Assembly (NCBI RefSeq): GCF_000166395.1
Contig: NC_014655.1
Coordinates: forward strand, 1,984,001-2,048,000
DNA from: Leadbetterella byssophila DSM 17132
GTDB lineage: Bacteria > Bacteroidota > Bacteroidia > Cytophagales > Spirosomataceae
Length of the DNA: 64,000 bases
Reading direction: 5' to 3'
This document shows, piece after piece, positions 54,493 to 63,101 of this stretch (the stretch's first letter is position 1; every line of letters starts with the position of its first letter). Below the pieces are notes generated by a model. That model was not told the origin of the DNA. It did no database searches and was given only the letters and a program-made list of their open reading frames with translations. The position numbers and the translations under genes were made by a program.

Positions 54493-55713
54493 ATGAAAAA
54501 TAAATTCCTCCTGCCTTTTATCTTGGTAACCAGCCTCTTCTTCATGTGGGGCTTAGCCAATAACCTAACCGGCATCCTTATTCCTCACCTTAGAAAAGCT
54601 TTAGAATTAAGTAATACCCAAAGTACTTTGGTAGACACAGCAGCTTACCTGGCTTACTTTATTGCAGCCATTCCCGCGGGTTTGCTTTTGAAGAAAGTGG
54701 GTTATAAAAACGGAATTTTGATAGGCTTGTTAGTCTTTAGTTTGGGGTGCTTTCTATTTGTCCCGGCAGCAAATACCAGAGACTTTGGACTATTCTTAGG
54801 AGGAGCATTTATAATAGGAATTGGGTTGGCCACATTAGAAACCGCAGCGAATCCCTACGCCACAAAACTGGGACCGGAAGAAACCGCTACCACACGCTTA
54901 AATTTTGCTCAGTCTTTTAATGGCTTAGCCGCTACTGCAGCTCCTTTCCTCGGAACCATCTTTATACTATCGGGAAAAGACTACTCCCAGGAAACATTGG
55001 GAGAAGCAGAACGATTAGCCTATTTACAAATGGAAGCAAACTCCGTAAAAGGTCCCTATATCACAATAGGAATTACACTACTCGTTTTGGCTATCCTTTT
55101 CTCCTTAGTTAAATTCCCTAATGTAGAGGATAAGCAGCAAAACGGCGGAAGTTTTACCGGAGCATGGAGATCTCCCCTACTGCGCTGGGCAGTTTTAGCT
55201 CAGTTCTTTTATGTAGGTGCGCAAGTCTGTGTAACCAGCTTTTTCATTCGAATGGCCATGGAAGGAGGAGGAATGACGGAAAAGGAAGCTGGTTCTTATC
55301 TGGGAATCTATGGCTTACTTTTCATGATAGGGAGATTCGCAGGAACAGCTCTCACTAGGATTATCCCAGCCGCCAAGCTTTTGGCCATCTATGCGGCTAT
55401 TTCCTTTGCATTATGCCTGATTACTATACAATTAGAAGGCAATCTTGTGGTATTCGCATTAGGAGCGCTAGGCTTCTTCTTGTCCATCATGTTTCCTACC
55501 ATATTTGCCCTTGGAATTCAAGGACTAGGAGAGAATACAAAACCTGGTTCTTCTTTACTCGTGATGTCCATCATAGGTGGTGCCATATTCCCCGTAATCA
55601 TGGGATACCTCATTGATAATGCAGGAGACCACATACAAGTGGGCTATTATATCCCTCTTTCCTGCTTCATTATCATCTTCCTTTTTGCCCATAAAAATCT
55701 AAAAAAAGCATGA
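54493..55713 (+). CDS. Sugar MFS transporter, L-fucose:H+ symporter (FucP) family
   Basis: 406 residues from MKNKFLLPFILVTSLFFMWG, with about 12 membrane helices. The family start FMWGLANNLTGILIPHLRKAL and the loop LLLKKVGYKNGILIGLLVFS are typical of FucP/GluP-type permeases; IGIGLATLETAANPYATKLG, with the conserved ETAANPY, is a hallmark. It is followed, with an ATGA overlap, by a mutarotase gene, so transport of L-fucose or L-rhamnose with anomer interconversion is likely (inference). The chosen start removes 21 residues encoded upstream of the predicted transcript start. Confidence 0.88.
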   Translation: MKNKFLLPFILVTSLFFMWGLANNLTGILIPHLRKALELSNTQSTLVDTAAYLAYFIAAIPAGLLLKKVGYKNGILIGLLVFSLGCFLFVPAANTRDFGLFLGGAFIIGIGLATLETAANPYATKLGPEETATTRLNFAQSFNGLAATAAPFLGTIFILSGKDYSQETLGEAERLAYLQMEANSVKGPYITIGITLLVLAILFSLVKFPNVEDKQQNGGSFTGAWRSPLLRWAVLAQFFYVGAQVCVTSFFIRMAMEGGGMTEKEAGSYLGIYGLLFMIGRFAGTALTRIIPAAKLLAIYAAISFALCLITIQLEGNLVVFALGALGFFLSIMFPTIFALGIQGLGENTKPGSSLLVMSIIGGAIFPVIMGYLIDNAGDHIQVGYYIPLSCFIIIFLFAHKNLKKA

Positions 55714-56039
55714 AAAGATTTGCCCTGGTACTCGATCTAATAGATGATCCTCAACTGATCAAAGAGTACGAAGATTATCACAAAGAGATTTGGCCGGAAA
55801 TCAAAAAAAGCATTAAAGATTCCGGAATCTTAAATATGGAAATCTATAGATTTTCCAATAGACTTTTTATGGTGATTGATGCTGAAGACGACTTCAGCTT
55901 TGAAAACAAAGCAGCTTTAGATGCCGCTAATCCTAAAGTGCAGGAATGGGAAGAATTAATGTGGAAGTACCAAAAAGCACTGCCGGAAGCCAAACCTGGT
56001 GAGAAATGGCTTCCCGCAGAGAAGATCTTTTCCTTATAG
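55710..56039 (+). CDS. L-rhamnose/L-fucose mutarotase family protein
   Basis: 109 residues, a dimeric alpha/beta ferredoxin-like fold of the L-rhamnose mutarotase family. Hallmarks are RFALVLDLIDDPQLIKEYED, then YHKEIWPEIKKSIKDSGI with the conserved His, MEIYRFSNRLFMVID and a C-terminal EKWLPAEKIFSL. The enzyme interconverts alpha and beta anomers of the sugar. It is coupled to the fucose-type permease. The catabolic enzymes are not next to it. Its end overlaps the convergent lipoprotein gene by six bases. Confidence 0.88.
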   Translation: MKRFALVLDLIDDPQLIKEYEDYHKEIWPEIKKSIKDSGILNMEIYRFSNRLFMVIDAEDDFSFENKAALDAANPKVQEWEELMWKYQKALPEAKPGEKWLPAEKIFSL

Positions 56040-56375
56040 TTCAGGAAAGGATTGACGGAATTTTGCAAATTGTGCTTCAGTAAAGACGGCTTTCAATTCT
56101 TTGTGATAATTTTCTCTGGTACTAGTTGCTAGACTTTGATCATTGTTCTCTCTACTTCTCTGTAGAAGTTTTTGATGGACCAAATTAATGCTCAGCACCT
56201 TCTCTTCTTGAGTCTTATTCAATTCCAAAACGGACCTCATCCGATTTGTAATCTCCCGAGCTTTAGACTCCGGACTAACTGAGGTACTGCTGCTTCCACT
56301 GCTACTCATACTACCTCCCGTAGCACAAGCACCTAAAGTAAAAGCTATAAACAAGATACTAAGCCATCTTTTCAT
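56034..56375 (-). CDS. Small lipoprotein of unknown function
   Basis: 113 residues with a lipoprotein signal (MKRWLSILFIAFTLGACATG; lipid-modified Cys17). A serine-rich linker SMSSSGSSSTSVSPE leads to a helical domain with heptad-like spacing (NRMRSVLELNKTQEEKVLSI, then NLVHQKLLQRSRE). The helical pattern resembles Spy/CpxP-type periplasmic proteins in outline, but no motif proves it. It is downstream of the metzincin gene on the same strand (73-base gap) and convergent with the mutarotase gene. Confidence 0.75.
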   Translation of the reverse strand: MKRWLSILFIAFTLGACATGGSMSSSGSSSTSVSPESKAREITNRMRSVLELNKTQEEKVLSINLVHQKLLQRSRENNDQSLATSTRENYHKELKAVFTEAQFAKFRQSFPEL

Positions 56376-56448
56376 AGTTTGTGTTATTTAAGTTAAAAAA
56401 AATCAATTCCTGACAATTTACAATTAGACCCTATATTAAAATAAAGGT

Positions 56449-57093
56449 TTAAGGATAATATGCATTTCCTACTTCATCAAAGTAGTAATTAGATATTTCG
56501 CCAATTGTGTAATTAACCCCATTATACTGCGCTCCTGCTATTATTTGTAGTACTTCTTCCTTCCAGACCTTTCGAAAAATAGGCTTCATGGTACCGCCAA
56601 AAGCTCCCACATCAGCCAGAGGATTCCACTGGTATTGAGCATCCACAATAGTGCCTCTAGGTGCCATTATAGGCGGAAAACCAAAGCCCCTGTAATCCAA
56701 TTGATGTGGATGGGGCAAACCTAGAGCATGTCCAAACTCATGAGCGGCTGTAGTACTCTTTCCCAAATCATCACTTACTAGCCAATGTCCCGAATTTTTA
56801 CCCAAACCCATCATGGAACGCTCATAAATATTCTTCTCCTCTATTCTAACGAAATTTACCTCACAGGAGTCGTTTCCCTTCATTAAGGCCCGCACATTCT
56901 CGCCCACAGAGACCCTAATATCAAATTTCACAGGTATTAACCACTGGGGATGTACCACTTCAGGGGCATTCCACATCTGATTAATTTCATTCTCAATAGC
57001 TACAGCCAATTCCTGATCCGCAAAACCTCCATATAGGTAGATTTTAGCAGATATAATAAAGACCTCATCCGTACGGTACGCTATCGCAGACAT
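56449..57093 (-). CDS. Metzincin-type zinc metalloprotease
   Basis: 214 residues with the metzincin zinc motif HExxHxxGxxH in HEFGHALGLPH (His118, Glu119, His122, His128) and a Met-turn in PPIMAPRG (Met143). The substrate is unknown. No signal peptide is visible: the protein begins MSAIAYRTDEVFIISAKIYL, so it is either cytoplasmic or exported by another route, which is unusual for this class. It starts three bases after the rsmG stop, so it is probably co-transcribed with rsmG. Confidence 0.82.
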   Translation of the reverse strand: MSAIAYRTDEVFIISAKIYLYGGFADQELAVAIENEINQMWNAPEVVHPQWLIPVKFDIRVSVGENVRALMKGNDSCEVNFVRIEEKNIYERSMMGLGKNSGHWLVSDDLGKSTTAAHEFGHALGLPHPHQLDYRGFGFPPIMAPRGTIVDAQYQWNPLADVGAFGGTMKPIFRKVWKEEVLQIIAGAQYNGVNYTIGEISNYYFDEVGNAYYP

Positions 57094-57095
57094 AT

Positions 57096-57722
57096 TTAGA
57101 AAGGTACGTATACCACCTTTTTGGTCTCAAAGAATTCCTCTTCAAAGAAATCTTGAAGTGGGTACACCTTATATTTTCTTTTGATCTCTTTTAGTTCCTC
57201 GTTAAGATCCCCTCCTTTGAGATACAAGATCCCATTGTCTAAGGAACTGAAGTGATTCCTGTTGAATTTATTTCTTACCCACCCAATAAACGGCTCCATC
57301 CTGGTCACAGCTCTGCTGATCACAAAATCATAGGTATCTCTTAATTTTTCAACCCGCTCATGCTCAGCTTTCACGTTCTTCAATCCTAAACCATTAGCCA
57401 CCTCCTGCACTACCTTGATCTTCTTACCTACGGCATCCACCAAATGAAAGTTCACCTCCGGAAATAGTATAGCCAAAGGAATTCCAGGAAAACCTCCGCC
57501 AGTACCTACATCCAGAACGTCAGAATCCGGAGCAAAAGTACATACCTTCGCTATACCCAAAGAATGAAGGACATGACGCTCATACAAACTATCAATGTCC
57601 TTACGGGATATCACATTAATTTGTGCATTCCATTCTTTATAAAGATCTTCTAATCTTTCAAACTGATCTTTTTGTTCCTCTGTCAATTCAGGGAAATATT
57701 TATAGATGATATCTGCCTTCAC
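57096..57722 (-). CDS. rsmG: 16S rRNA (guanine-527 N7) methyltransferase
   Basis: An S-adenosylmethionine-dependent methyltransferase acting on 16S rRNA G527. Motifs are YERHVLHSLGIAKVC, the SAM loop VLDVGTGGGFPGIPLAILFP and FVISRAVTRMEPFIGWV. The GTG at 57722 gives 208 residues, the family's usual size, beginning VKADIIYKYFPELTEEQ. Longer starts (ATG at 57797 or 57851) add unrelated residues and lie upstream of the predicted TATCTTTG promoter box at 57747-57740, and the longest would cross the divergent aroB start. Start choice is moderately sure, function very sure. Confidence 0.92.
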   Translation of the reverse strand: MKADIIYKYFPELTEEQKDQFERLEDLYKEWNAQINVISRKDIDSLYERHVLHSLGIAKVCTFAPDSDVLDVGTGGGFPGIPLAILFPEVNFHLVDAVGKKIKVVQEVANGLGLKNVKAEHERVEKLRDTYDFVISRAVTRMEPFIGWVRNKFNRNHFSSLDNGILYLKGGDLNEELKEIKRKYKVYPLQDFFEEEFFETKKVVYVPF

Positions 57723-57739
57723 TTTACCATTATTTTTCA

Positions 57740-57747
57740 CAAAGATA
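57740..57747 (-). promoter_or_regulatory. -7 box of the rsmG promoter
   Basis: The minus strand reads TATCTTTG, 17 bases before the GTG at 57722. It lies within the spacer of the divergent aroB promoter. Confidence 0.5.
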
Positions 57748-57753
57748 CGTGCT

Positions 57754-57785
57754 TTTGCAGAATCCGTGGAATTACCGTATTTTTG
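57754..57785 (+). promoter_or_regulatory. aroB promoter
   Basis: TTTG (57754-57757), a 20-base spacer, then TATTTTTG (57778-57785): a full match to the Bacteroidota -33/-7 layout, with transcription expected near 57792 and the ATG at 57805. Confidence 0.65.
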
Positions 57786-57804
57786 AATTTTAAACATCCG
57801 ATAA

Positions 57805-58830
57805 ATGTCTGTCCAAATAGGTTCTATAGCGCAATTGCTTCCAACTTTCATTTCTGAAAATTCCTACAGTAGAATTGCAGTCGTAGTAGATAAAAATACC
57901 AAAAGGCATTGCTATCCTAAAATCAAATACCTTCTTCCAAAACATCTGCTCATTGCAGTTAATGAAGGTGAAGAATTCAAGAACATCTCGAGCTGCGTAG
58001 AAATATGGAGTAAACTGACGGAAGGGGAATTTGACAGACATTCCCTAGTCATAAACCTAGGAGGTGGAGTAATAGGAGATATGGGAGGTTTTGCTGCGTC
58101 TACTTATAAAAGAGGAATAGATTTCATTCAAATCCCCACCACTCTACTTTCTCAAGTGGATGCCAGTGTAGGAGGAAAACTAGGAATAGACTTTGAAGGA
58201 TTCAAGAACCATATAGGGGTATTTACCCTTCCCAAAACCGTATTAATTGACTCCACTTTTTTGAAATCCCTTCCATTCAGAGAACTAAGATCCGGATTCG
58301 CAGAGGTCATCAAGCACTGCCTGATCAGAGATGCGGCAATGTGGAATAAGATTAGGAAGATGGAATTAGCTGAAATGCCTATGGACGAACTTATCGCCCA
58401 TAGTGTAGAGGTTAAGAAGGCGGTAGTAGAAGAAGATCCAAAAGAAAAGGGATTGAGAAAGATCCTGAACTTTGGACATACCATTGGTCATGCCGTAGAA
58501 ACCTTTTTCCTGGATAAGAAAAGATTACTCCATGGAGAAGCTATTGCCATAGGAATGATCTGTGAATCCTACATTGCTTATACCAAAGGCATGATCTCTG
58601 AATCTGAATTAGGGGAAATTGAGGAGTTTCTTTATTCCGTCTACGGAACGGTAAATATACAGGAAGCAGATTTTGCCAGCATCATTGCACTTACAGCCCA
58701 GGATAAGAAGAACAAAGGATCTAAAATATATGCCGCTCTTCTAAAGGGTATCGGAGATTGTGCTTATGATGTCCAACTTACCAAGGTGGATATTATGAAA
58801 GCGCTTAAATACTATAGCGGAATACTCTAA
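57805..58830 (+). CDS. aroB: 3-dehydroquinate synthase
   Basis: The second step of the shikimate pathway, converting DAHP to 3-dehydroquinate with NAD+ and a metal ion. The 341 residues are the usual length. Motifs are the NAD-binding GGGVIGDMGGFAASTYKRGI, PTTLLSQVDASVGGKLGID, the metal-ligand His segments LNFGHTIGHAVE and LLHGEAIAIGM, and the active-site Lys in AEVIKHCLI. It is divergent from rsmG; the next gene, a histidine kinase, starts 12 bases downstream on the same strand. Confidence 0.96.
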   Translation: MSVQIGSIAQLLPTFISENSYSRIAVVVDKNTKRHCYPKIKYLLPKHLLIAVNEGEEFKNISSCVEIWSKLTEGEFDRHSLVINLGGGVIGDMGGFAASTYKRGIDFIQIPTTLLSQVDASVGGKLGIDFEGFKNHIGVFTLPKTVLIDSTFLKSLPFRELRSGFAEVIKHCLIRDAAMWNKIRKMELAEMPMDELIAHSVEVKKAVVEEDPKEKGLRKILNFGHTIGHAVETFFLDKKRLLHGEAIAIGMICESYIAYTKGMISESELGEIEEFLYSVYGTVNIQEADFASIIALTAQDKKNKGSKIYAALLKGIGDCAYDVQLTKVDIMKALKYYSGIL

Positions 58831-58842
58831 ATATATATCATC

Positions 58843-60207
58843 ATGTCAACTCGTAGGAAACTGGTCATACTGCTATTCGCTTCATTATTTGCCATTATCC
58901 TACTGTTCAGTGGCTTTATATATTATAACCTCATTGAGTATTCTTATGTAGATTTTCATTCGAGATTGCACACCCGAGCTCAAGCTACCGCCAGAATAGA
59001 ACTTGAGCAAGATCAGGAGGTGGATGTACTCAAACAATTTAAAGCTGAGTACCTAGAAAAATTGACGAATGAGAATCACTACATCTTTCGGAAAGATACT
59101 CTTGATCTACAGGATGCCGCAGAAAAACTGGGGGTCCCTCAGTCGTTTTTACAAGAAACCATACGTGATGGCGACCATTTCTATAAAAAAGGAAATACCT
59201 TCTATAATGCTATCTACACCCACTATCCGCATGGAGATTACCTGGTAATCGTATCTGCTGAAAACTATTATCACACCCACCATGAGGTTTATCTGAGACA
59301 ATTACTCGTAGGAACCATCATCTTCGCCGTCTTATTGATCTTTTTCCTATCGTATTGGATTTCTAACCGGATCAGTAAACCCTTACATGAGATTTCTACA
59401 AGGGTAAATGAAATTGGCACAGATAAACTACACCTCAGAATACCTGAAGAGAACCTGCCGCATGAACTGGAGATTCTAACCAAGTCGTTTAACATCATGT
59501 TAGACCGATTAGAAACCTCCTTCGAAGCGCAAAAGAATTTTGTATCAAATGCCTCACATGAATTCAGGACTCCGTTAACGGCCATCATAGGTCAGGCAGA
59601 CTTGGCCCTCATCCGGGAAAGGGAACCCCATTTTTATCAGGAAACCCTTAAAGTCATACTAAGCGAAGCGGAGAAATTGAATAATAAAACGCAAGCCTTA
59701 CTCTTCCTGGCTCAAACCGGATTTAAGAAAACCCAACTTCAATTCGAAGAGTTGAGGGTAGACGAATTACTGCTGGAATGTAAAGAGACCTTCAATAAGA
59801 TTGACCCGCAAAATAAGATCTATCTTAATTACCAAAACCTTCCGGATCATCATCAAAAGTTGCAGATCAAAGGCAATAAACAATTGCTCACCCTTGCCAT
59901 CACTAACATCATGGGGAACGGTATCAAATATTCCAATAACCAGATCGTGGAAGTTAGTTTGGACTGGTCTGATCCTTATATCTGCATTAAAATAGCTGAT
60001 CAAGGTATAGGAATTCCCGAAAATGAGCTACCCTTTATCTATGACCCCTTCTTTAGGGCCTCCAATACAGGCGACTTTGAAGGATACGGTATTGGATTAC
60101 CTTTGGCACGTAATATTGTCCGTCTTCACAAAGGAGAATTGCTTATTTCTACCAATGAAAAAGGTGGAGTTACTGCCGAAATTAAAATCCCATTAAGACT
60201 GAATTAG
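58843..60207 (+). CDS. Membrane sensor histidine kinase without adjacent response regulator
   Basis: 454 residues: first membrane helix about 7-30, periplasmic sensor region 31-150, second helix about 153-174, HAMP linker 174-226, HisKA with phospho-acceptor His239 (NASHEFRTPLTAII), and HATPase domain with N box NIMGNGIKYSNN, G1 IADQGIGIPENEL, F box YDPFFRASN and G2 GYGIGLPLARNIV. All motifs needed for kinase activity are present. Usually the regulator gene precedes such kinases; here aroB precedes and a SulP transporter follows, so the partner must be elsewhere. The signal is unknown. Confidence 0.93.
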   Translation: MSTRRKLVILLFASLFAIILLFSGFIYYNLIEYSYVDFHSRLHTRAQATARIELEQDQEVDVLKQFKAEYLEKLTNENHYIFRKDTLDLQDAAEKLGVPQSFLQETIRDGDHFYKKGNTFYNAIYTHYPHGDYLVIVSAENYYHTHHEVYLRQLLVGTIIFAVLLIFFLSYWISNRISKPLHEISTRVNEIGTDKLHLRIPEENLPHELEILTKSFNIMLDRLETSFEAQKNFVSNASHEFRTPLTAIIGQADLALIREREPHFYQETLKVILSEAEKLNNKTQALLFLAQTGFKKTQLQFEELRVDELLLECKETFNKIDPQNKIYLNYQNLPDHHQKLQIKGNKQLLTLAITNIMGNGIKYSNNQIVEVSLDWSDPYICIKIADQGIGIPENELPFIYDPFFRASNTGDFEGYGIGLPLARNIVRLHKGELLISTNEKGGVTAEIKIPLRLN

Positions 60208-60246
60208 AATCCTATTAGAATCAAAAAACTAAGGAATTGAGGCTAA

Positions 60247-60281
60247 AAAATTGATGTTAACCCTGCAAAAGCATCAATTTT
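60247..60281. promoter_or_regulatory. 10-bp perfect inverted repeat ending at the SulP start codon
   Basis: AAAATTGATG (60247-60256) and CATCAATTTT (60272-60281) surround a 15-base loop; the second arm ends at the base before the ATG at 60282. It could act as an operator or mRNA hairpin controlling the SulP/carbonic anhydrase pair. Confidence 0.6.
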
Positions 60282-61844
60282 ATGAAGTCAAAATATCTTA
60301 AGAATTTAAAGTATGATTTACCGGCGGGTCTGGTGGTGTTCCTTGTGGCACTCCCTCTGTGTTTAGGTATCTCTCTTGCCTCAGGCGCTCCCTTCTTTAG
60401 CGGTATCATAGCTGGAGTTATAGGCGGAATAGTGATTGGGGCTTTGTCAAATAGTCAATTAAGCGTGAGTGGTCCCGCAGCCGGATTAGTAGCCATTATC
60501 ATCTCCGCTATCTCTACTTTAGGAACTTTTGAGGCATTCCTATTGGCCGTAGTATTGGCGGGAGCTTTTCAAGTAGTTCTGGGATTCCTAAAAGCAGGAG
60601 TATTAGCCTATTATTTCCCATCCAATGTGATCAAAGGGATGTTATCCGGTATTGGAATCATCATTATCCTAAAACAAATACCTCATGCTTTAGGCTATGA
60701 CGTGGAAGGATTCAATGAAATGACGAACTTCATCAAAGAAGACGGAAGTACGGCATTTGGTAGTCTTTTCTCCGCCTTTGACCACATTAGCCTTGGAGCC
60801 ACTTTGATTTGCTTTATTGCCTTAGGAATTATCATAGCGTTTGAATCTCCAAAACTAAAAGCAATATCTAAATTAGTTCCCGGTGGTCTGGTGGCTGTTG
60901 TAGTCAGCGTACTCGTAAGTGAACTAATATTCAAGTCCATACCTAGCCTCCAAATTGAACAAGAACACCTGGTGAATGTACCTGTAGCAAATTCCTTTAA
61001 CGAAGTTCTAGGATTGTTTACTTTCCCTGACTTTTCCAAAATCTTGGACTCCCAAATATGGATCGTGGCTTTGACCATCACAGCTGTAGCGTCTATAGAA
61101 ACCCTACTTTGTATTGAAGCAGTAGACCAGCTAGACCCTCAGAAGAGATTCACGAATAACAATAGAGAATTAGTTGCTCAAGGCATAGGTAACATCTCTT
61201 CAGGATTAATAGGGGGACTTCCTATCACATCTGTGATTGTAAGAAGTAGTGCGAACCTGAATGCAAATGCAAAGACAAAGGTTTCTACCATTTTTCACGG
61301 TGTACTTTTGTTCGCCTCTGTATTATTGATTCCTACTATCTTAAATAAAATCCCTTTATCATCTCTTGCGGCCATCTTAATCTTCACCGGTTACAAGCTA
61401 GCAAAGCCTAGCATCTTCAAAGAAATGTTCAGTAACGGTAAATACCAGTGGAAACCTTTCGTAGTAACTGTAGCCAGTGTAGTCATCTTTGATCTATTGA
61501 TTGGTGTGGGAGTAGGTCTTGCCTTCAGCGTTTATTATATACTTAAAGGCAATTTCAAGAATTCCTTTTTCTATCAGAAATCAGAAGATGGCCCCATCCG
61601 CATGGTGCTTTCTGAGGAGGTATCCTTCCTTAACAAAGCAAACATCAAGGAATCCCTTGAAGCCGTCCCAAAAAACAGCTCGATCATCATTGATGCTACT
61701 AACTCTACCTATATTGATTTTGACGTATTACAAGGAATCAAAGAATTTGTAGACTATAAATCAAAGTATAGAAATATAGAGTGCCAATTGATCGGTTTCG
61801 ATAAACAATTCTCCTTAACTGAAGTACCAGCAGCAGCACATTAA
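60282..61844 (+). CDS. SulP family anion (probable bicarbonate) transporter with STAS domain
   Basis: 520 residues. The membrane domain (about 1-400) begins YDLPAGLVVFLVALPLCLGI, the SulP signature, and includes NSQLSVSGPAAGLVAIII and the conserved IGNISSGLIGGLPITSVIVR. The C-terminal STAS-like segment (about 440-520) has the pattern SSIIIDATNSTYIDFDVLQG. SulP members carry sulfate, bicarbonate or other anions. A beta-carbonic anhydrase gene starts three bases downstream, so bicarbonate transport coupled to CO2 hydration is the most likely role (inference). Confidence 0.9.
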   Translation: MKSKYLKNLKYDLPAGLVVFLVALPLCLGISLASGAPFFSGIIAGVIGGIVIGALSNSQLSVSGPAAGLVAIIISAISTLGTFEAFLLAVVLAGAFQVVLGFLKAGVLAYYFPSNVIKGMLSGIGIIIILKQIPHALGYDVEGFNEMTNFIKEDGSTAFGSLFSAFDHISLGATLICFIALGIIIAFESPKLKAISKLVPGGLVAVVVSVLVSELIFKSIPSLQIEQEHLVNVPVANSFNEVLGLFTFPDFSKILDSQIWIVALTITAVASIETLLCIEAVDQLDPQKRFTNNNRELVAQGIGNISSGLIGGLPITSVIVRSSANLNANAKTKVSTIFHGVLLFASVLLIPTILNKIPLSSLAAILIFTGYKLAKPSIFKEMFSNGKYQWKPFVVTVASVVIFDLLIGVGVGLAFSVYYILKGNFKNSFFYQKSEDGPIRMVLSEEVSFLNKANIKESLEAVPKNSSIIIDATNSTYIDFDVLQGIKEFVDYKSKYRNIECQLIGFDKQFSLTEVPAAAH

Positions 61845-61847
61845 CCT

Positions 61848-62477
61848 ATGGAACCTATCAATAGACTATTAGAAAACAATAAACTTTGGGCACAAAAAAC
61901 GAAAGAACGTGACCCCAACTTTTTTGAAAATCTGGCAGAGCAACAAACACCCGAATTCCTCTGGATCGGGTGCTCAGACTCCAGAGTCCCTGCAGATATA
62001 TTAACCGGCACACGACCCGGCCAGATCTTTGTGCAAAGAAATATCGCCAATCTGGTAGTACACACGGATGTAAACCTGTTGAGCGTACTGGAGTACGCCG
62101 TAAATTATTTAAAAGTAGATCATATCATTGTTTGCGGTCACTATAACTGTGGAGGTGTCAAAGCGGCCATGAGTCAACAAAACTTTGGTATCATCAACAA
62201 ATGGGTGAGAAACATCAAGGACGTCATCAGAATCCATTGGGATGAATTGAATGCTATACAGGATGAGCAGGAACGTTTTAACCGACTAGTAGAGTTAAAT
62301 GTACGCGAACAAGTATTTAATTTGGCCAAAACCAGTATCATACAAAGCGCATGGAAGAACAGACAAGGTCCTCAATTGCACGGGTGGGTATACGGAATAA
62401 TTGATGGTATGGTGAAACCCATATTAGATATGACCCATGAGGATGAAATAGATCCAATCTATGCCTTTAATCTTTAA
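61848..62477 (+). CDS. can: Beta-class carbonic anhydrase
   Basis: Reversible hydration of CO2. 209 residues with the zinc ligands of beta-carbonic anhydrases: Cys42 and Asp44 in GCSDSRVPAD, His98 and Cys101 in CGHYNCGGVKAA. The Asp-Arg dyad in CSDSR is intact. The sequence is of the Can/CynT-like group (NRLLENNKLWAQKT at the N-terminus; HGWVYGIIDGMVKPI near the C-terminus). It is paired with the SulP transporter gene three bases upstream. The end overlaps the convergent DedA gene by 11 bases. Confidence 0.94.
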   Translation: MEPINRLLENNKLWAQKTKERDPNFFENLAEQQTPEFLWIGCSDSRVPADILTGTRPGQIFVQRNIANLVVHTDVNLLSVLEYAVNYLKVDHIIVCGHYNCGGVKAAMSQQNFGIINKWVRNIKDVIRIHWDELNAIQDEQERFNRLVELNVREQVFNLAKTSIIQSAWKNRQGPQLHGWVYGIIDGMVKPILDMTHEDEIDPIYAFNL

Positions 62478-63099
62478 ATTCTTTCTTGGCATTTAGATAC
62501 CCCTTTATAACTGTGAAGGTAGTGATGGCTAGGAAGAATAAGATGATGTAATGAACATAGTCTATGATAAAAGGGAATTTATTTCCTAGTAAATACCCTC
62601 CACCTACTAAAGTTAAAGTCCAAATGGCTCCTCCTATCAGATTATAAATGGTAAACTGGATAAAGTTCATACGAACTAATCCGGCCAATATGGGAGCGAA
62701 GGTTCTGACAATGGGGAGGAATCTGGCGATAATCAAGGTCCTATTTCCATACTTCTCGAAATACCTGGAAGTTCTTTCCAGGTATTTTTGTTTAAAGAAA
62801 AGGGAATCCTTCTTATTTCTAATCTTATCTCCAAAGAACCTTCCGGAAATATAACCCGTATATGATCCCAGCACCGCGGCCGCAAATACTCCAAAAAGTA
62901 CCAAAAGGATAGGTTGCTCCAAATGCTGTGACGCCACAAAAACCCCTGTTAAAAAGAGGAGATAATCTCCTGGAAGGAAGAAACCAAAGAACAGACCGTT
63001 TTCAACGTACACAATCAGTAAAATGGCCAGTAGACCACCCGTCTGAATGATCTCCTCAGAGTTCATTAGATAGTTGAAAAAGGCACTAATTTCTTCCAT
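62467..63099 (-). CDS. DedA family membrane protein (VTT domain)
   Basis: 210 residues with about five hydrophobic segments and the DedA/VTT core: ENGLFFGFFLPGDYLLFLTG, the GxxxGYxxGRxFG-type segment GSYTGYISGRFFGDKI, and the amphipathic ARFLPIVRTFAPILAGLVRM. The family works in lipid (undecaprenyl phosphate or phospholipid) translocation and membrane homeostasis. It follows the phosphoribosyltransferase gene by two bases, so the two are co-transcribed. The specific lipid is unknown. Confidence 0.92.
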   Translation of the reverse strand: MEEISAFFNYLMNSEEIIQTGGLLAILLIVYVENGLFFGFFLPGDYLLFLTGVFVASQHLEQPILLVLFGVFAAAVLGSYTGYISGRFFGDKIRNKKDSLFFKQKYLERTSRYFEKYGNRTLIIARFLPIVRTFAPILAGLVRMNFIQFTIYNLIGGAIWTLTLVGGGYLLGNKFPFIIDYVHYIILFFLAITTFTVIKGYLNAKKEFKD

Positions 63100-63101
63100 T
63101 G

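Noticed and set aside
57723-57851. Longer rsmG starting at 57851 or 57797
   Set aside because: The extra residues do not resemble the family and lie upstream of the predicted promoter; the longest crosses the aroB start.
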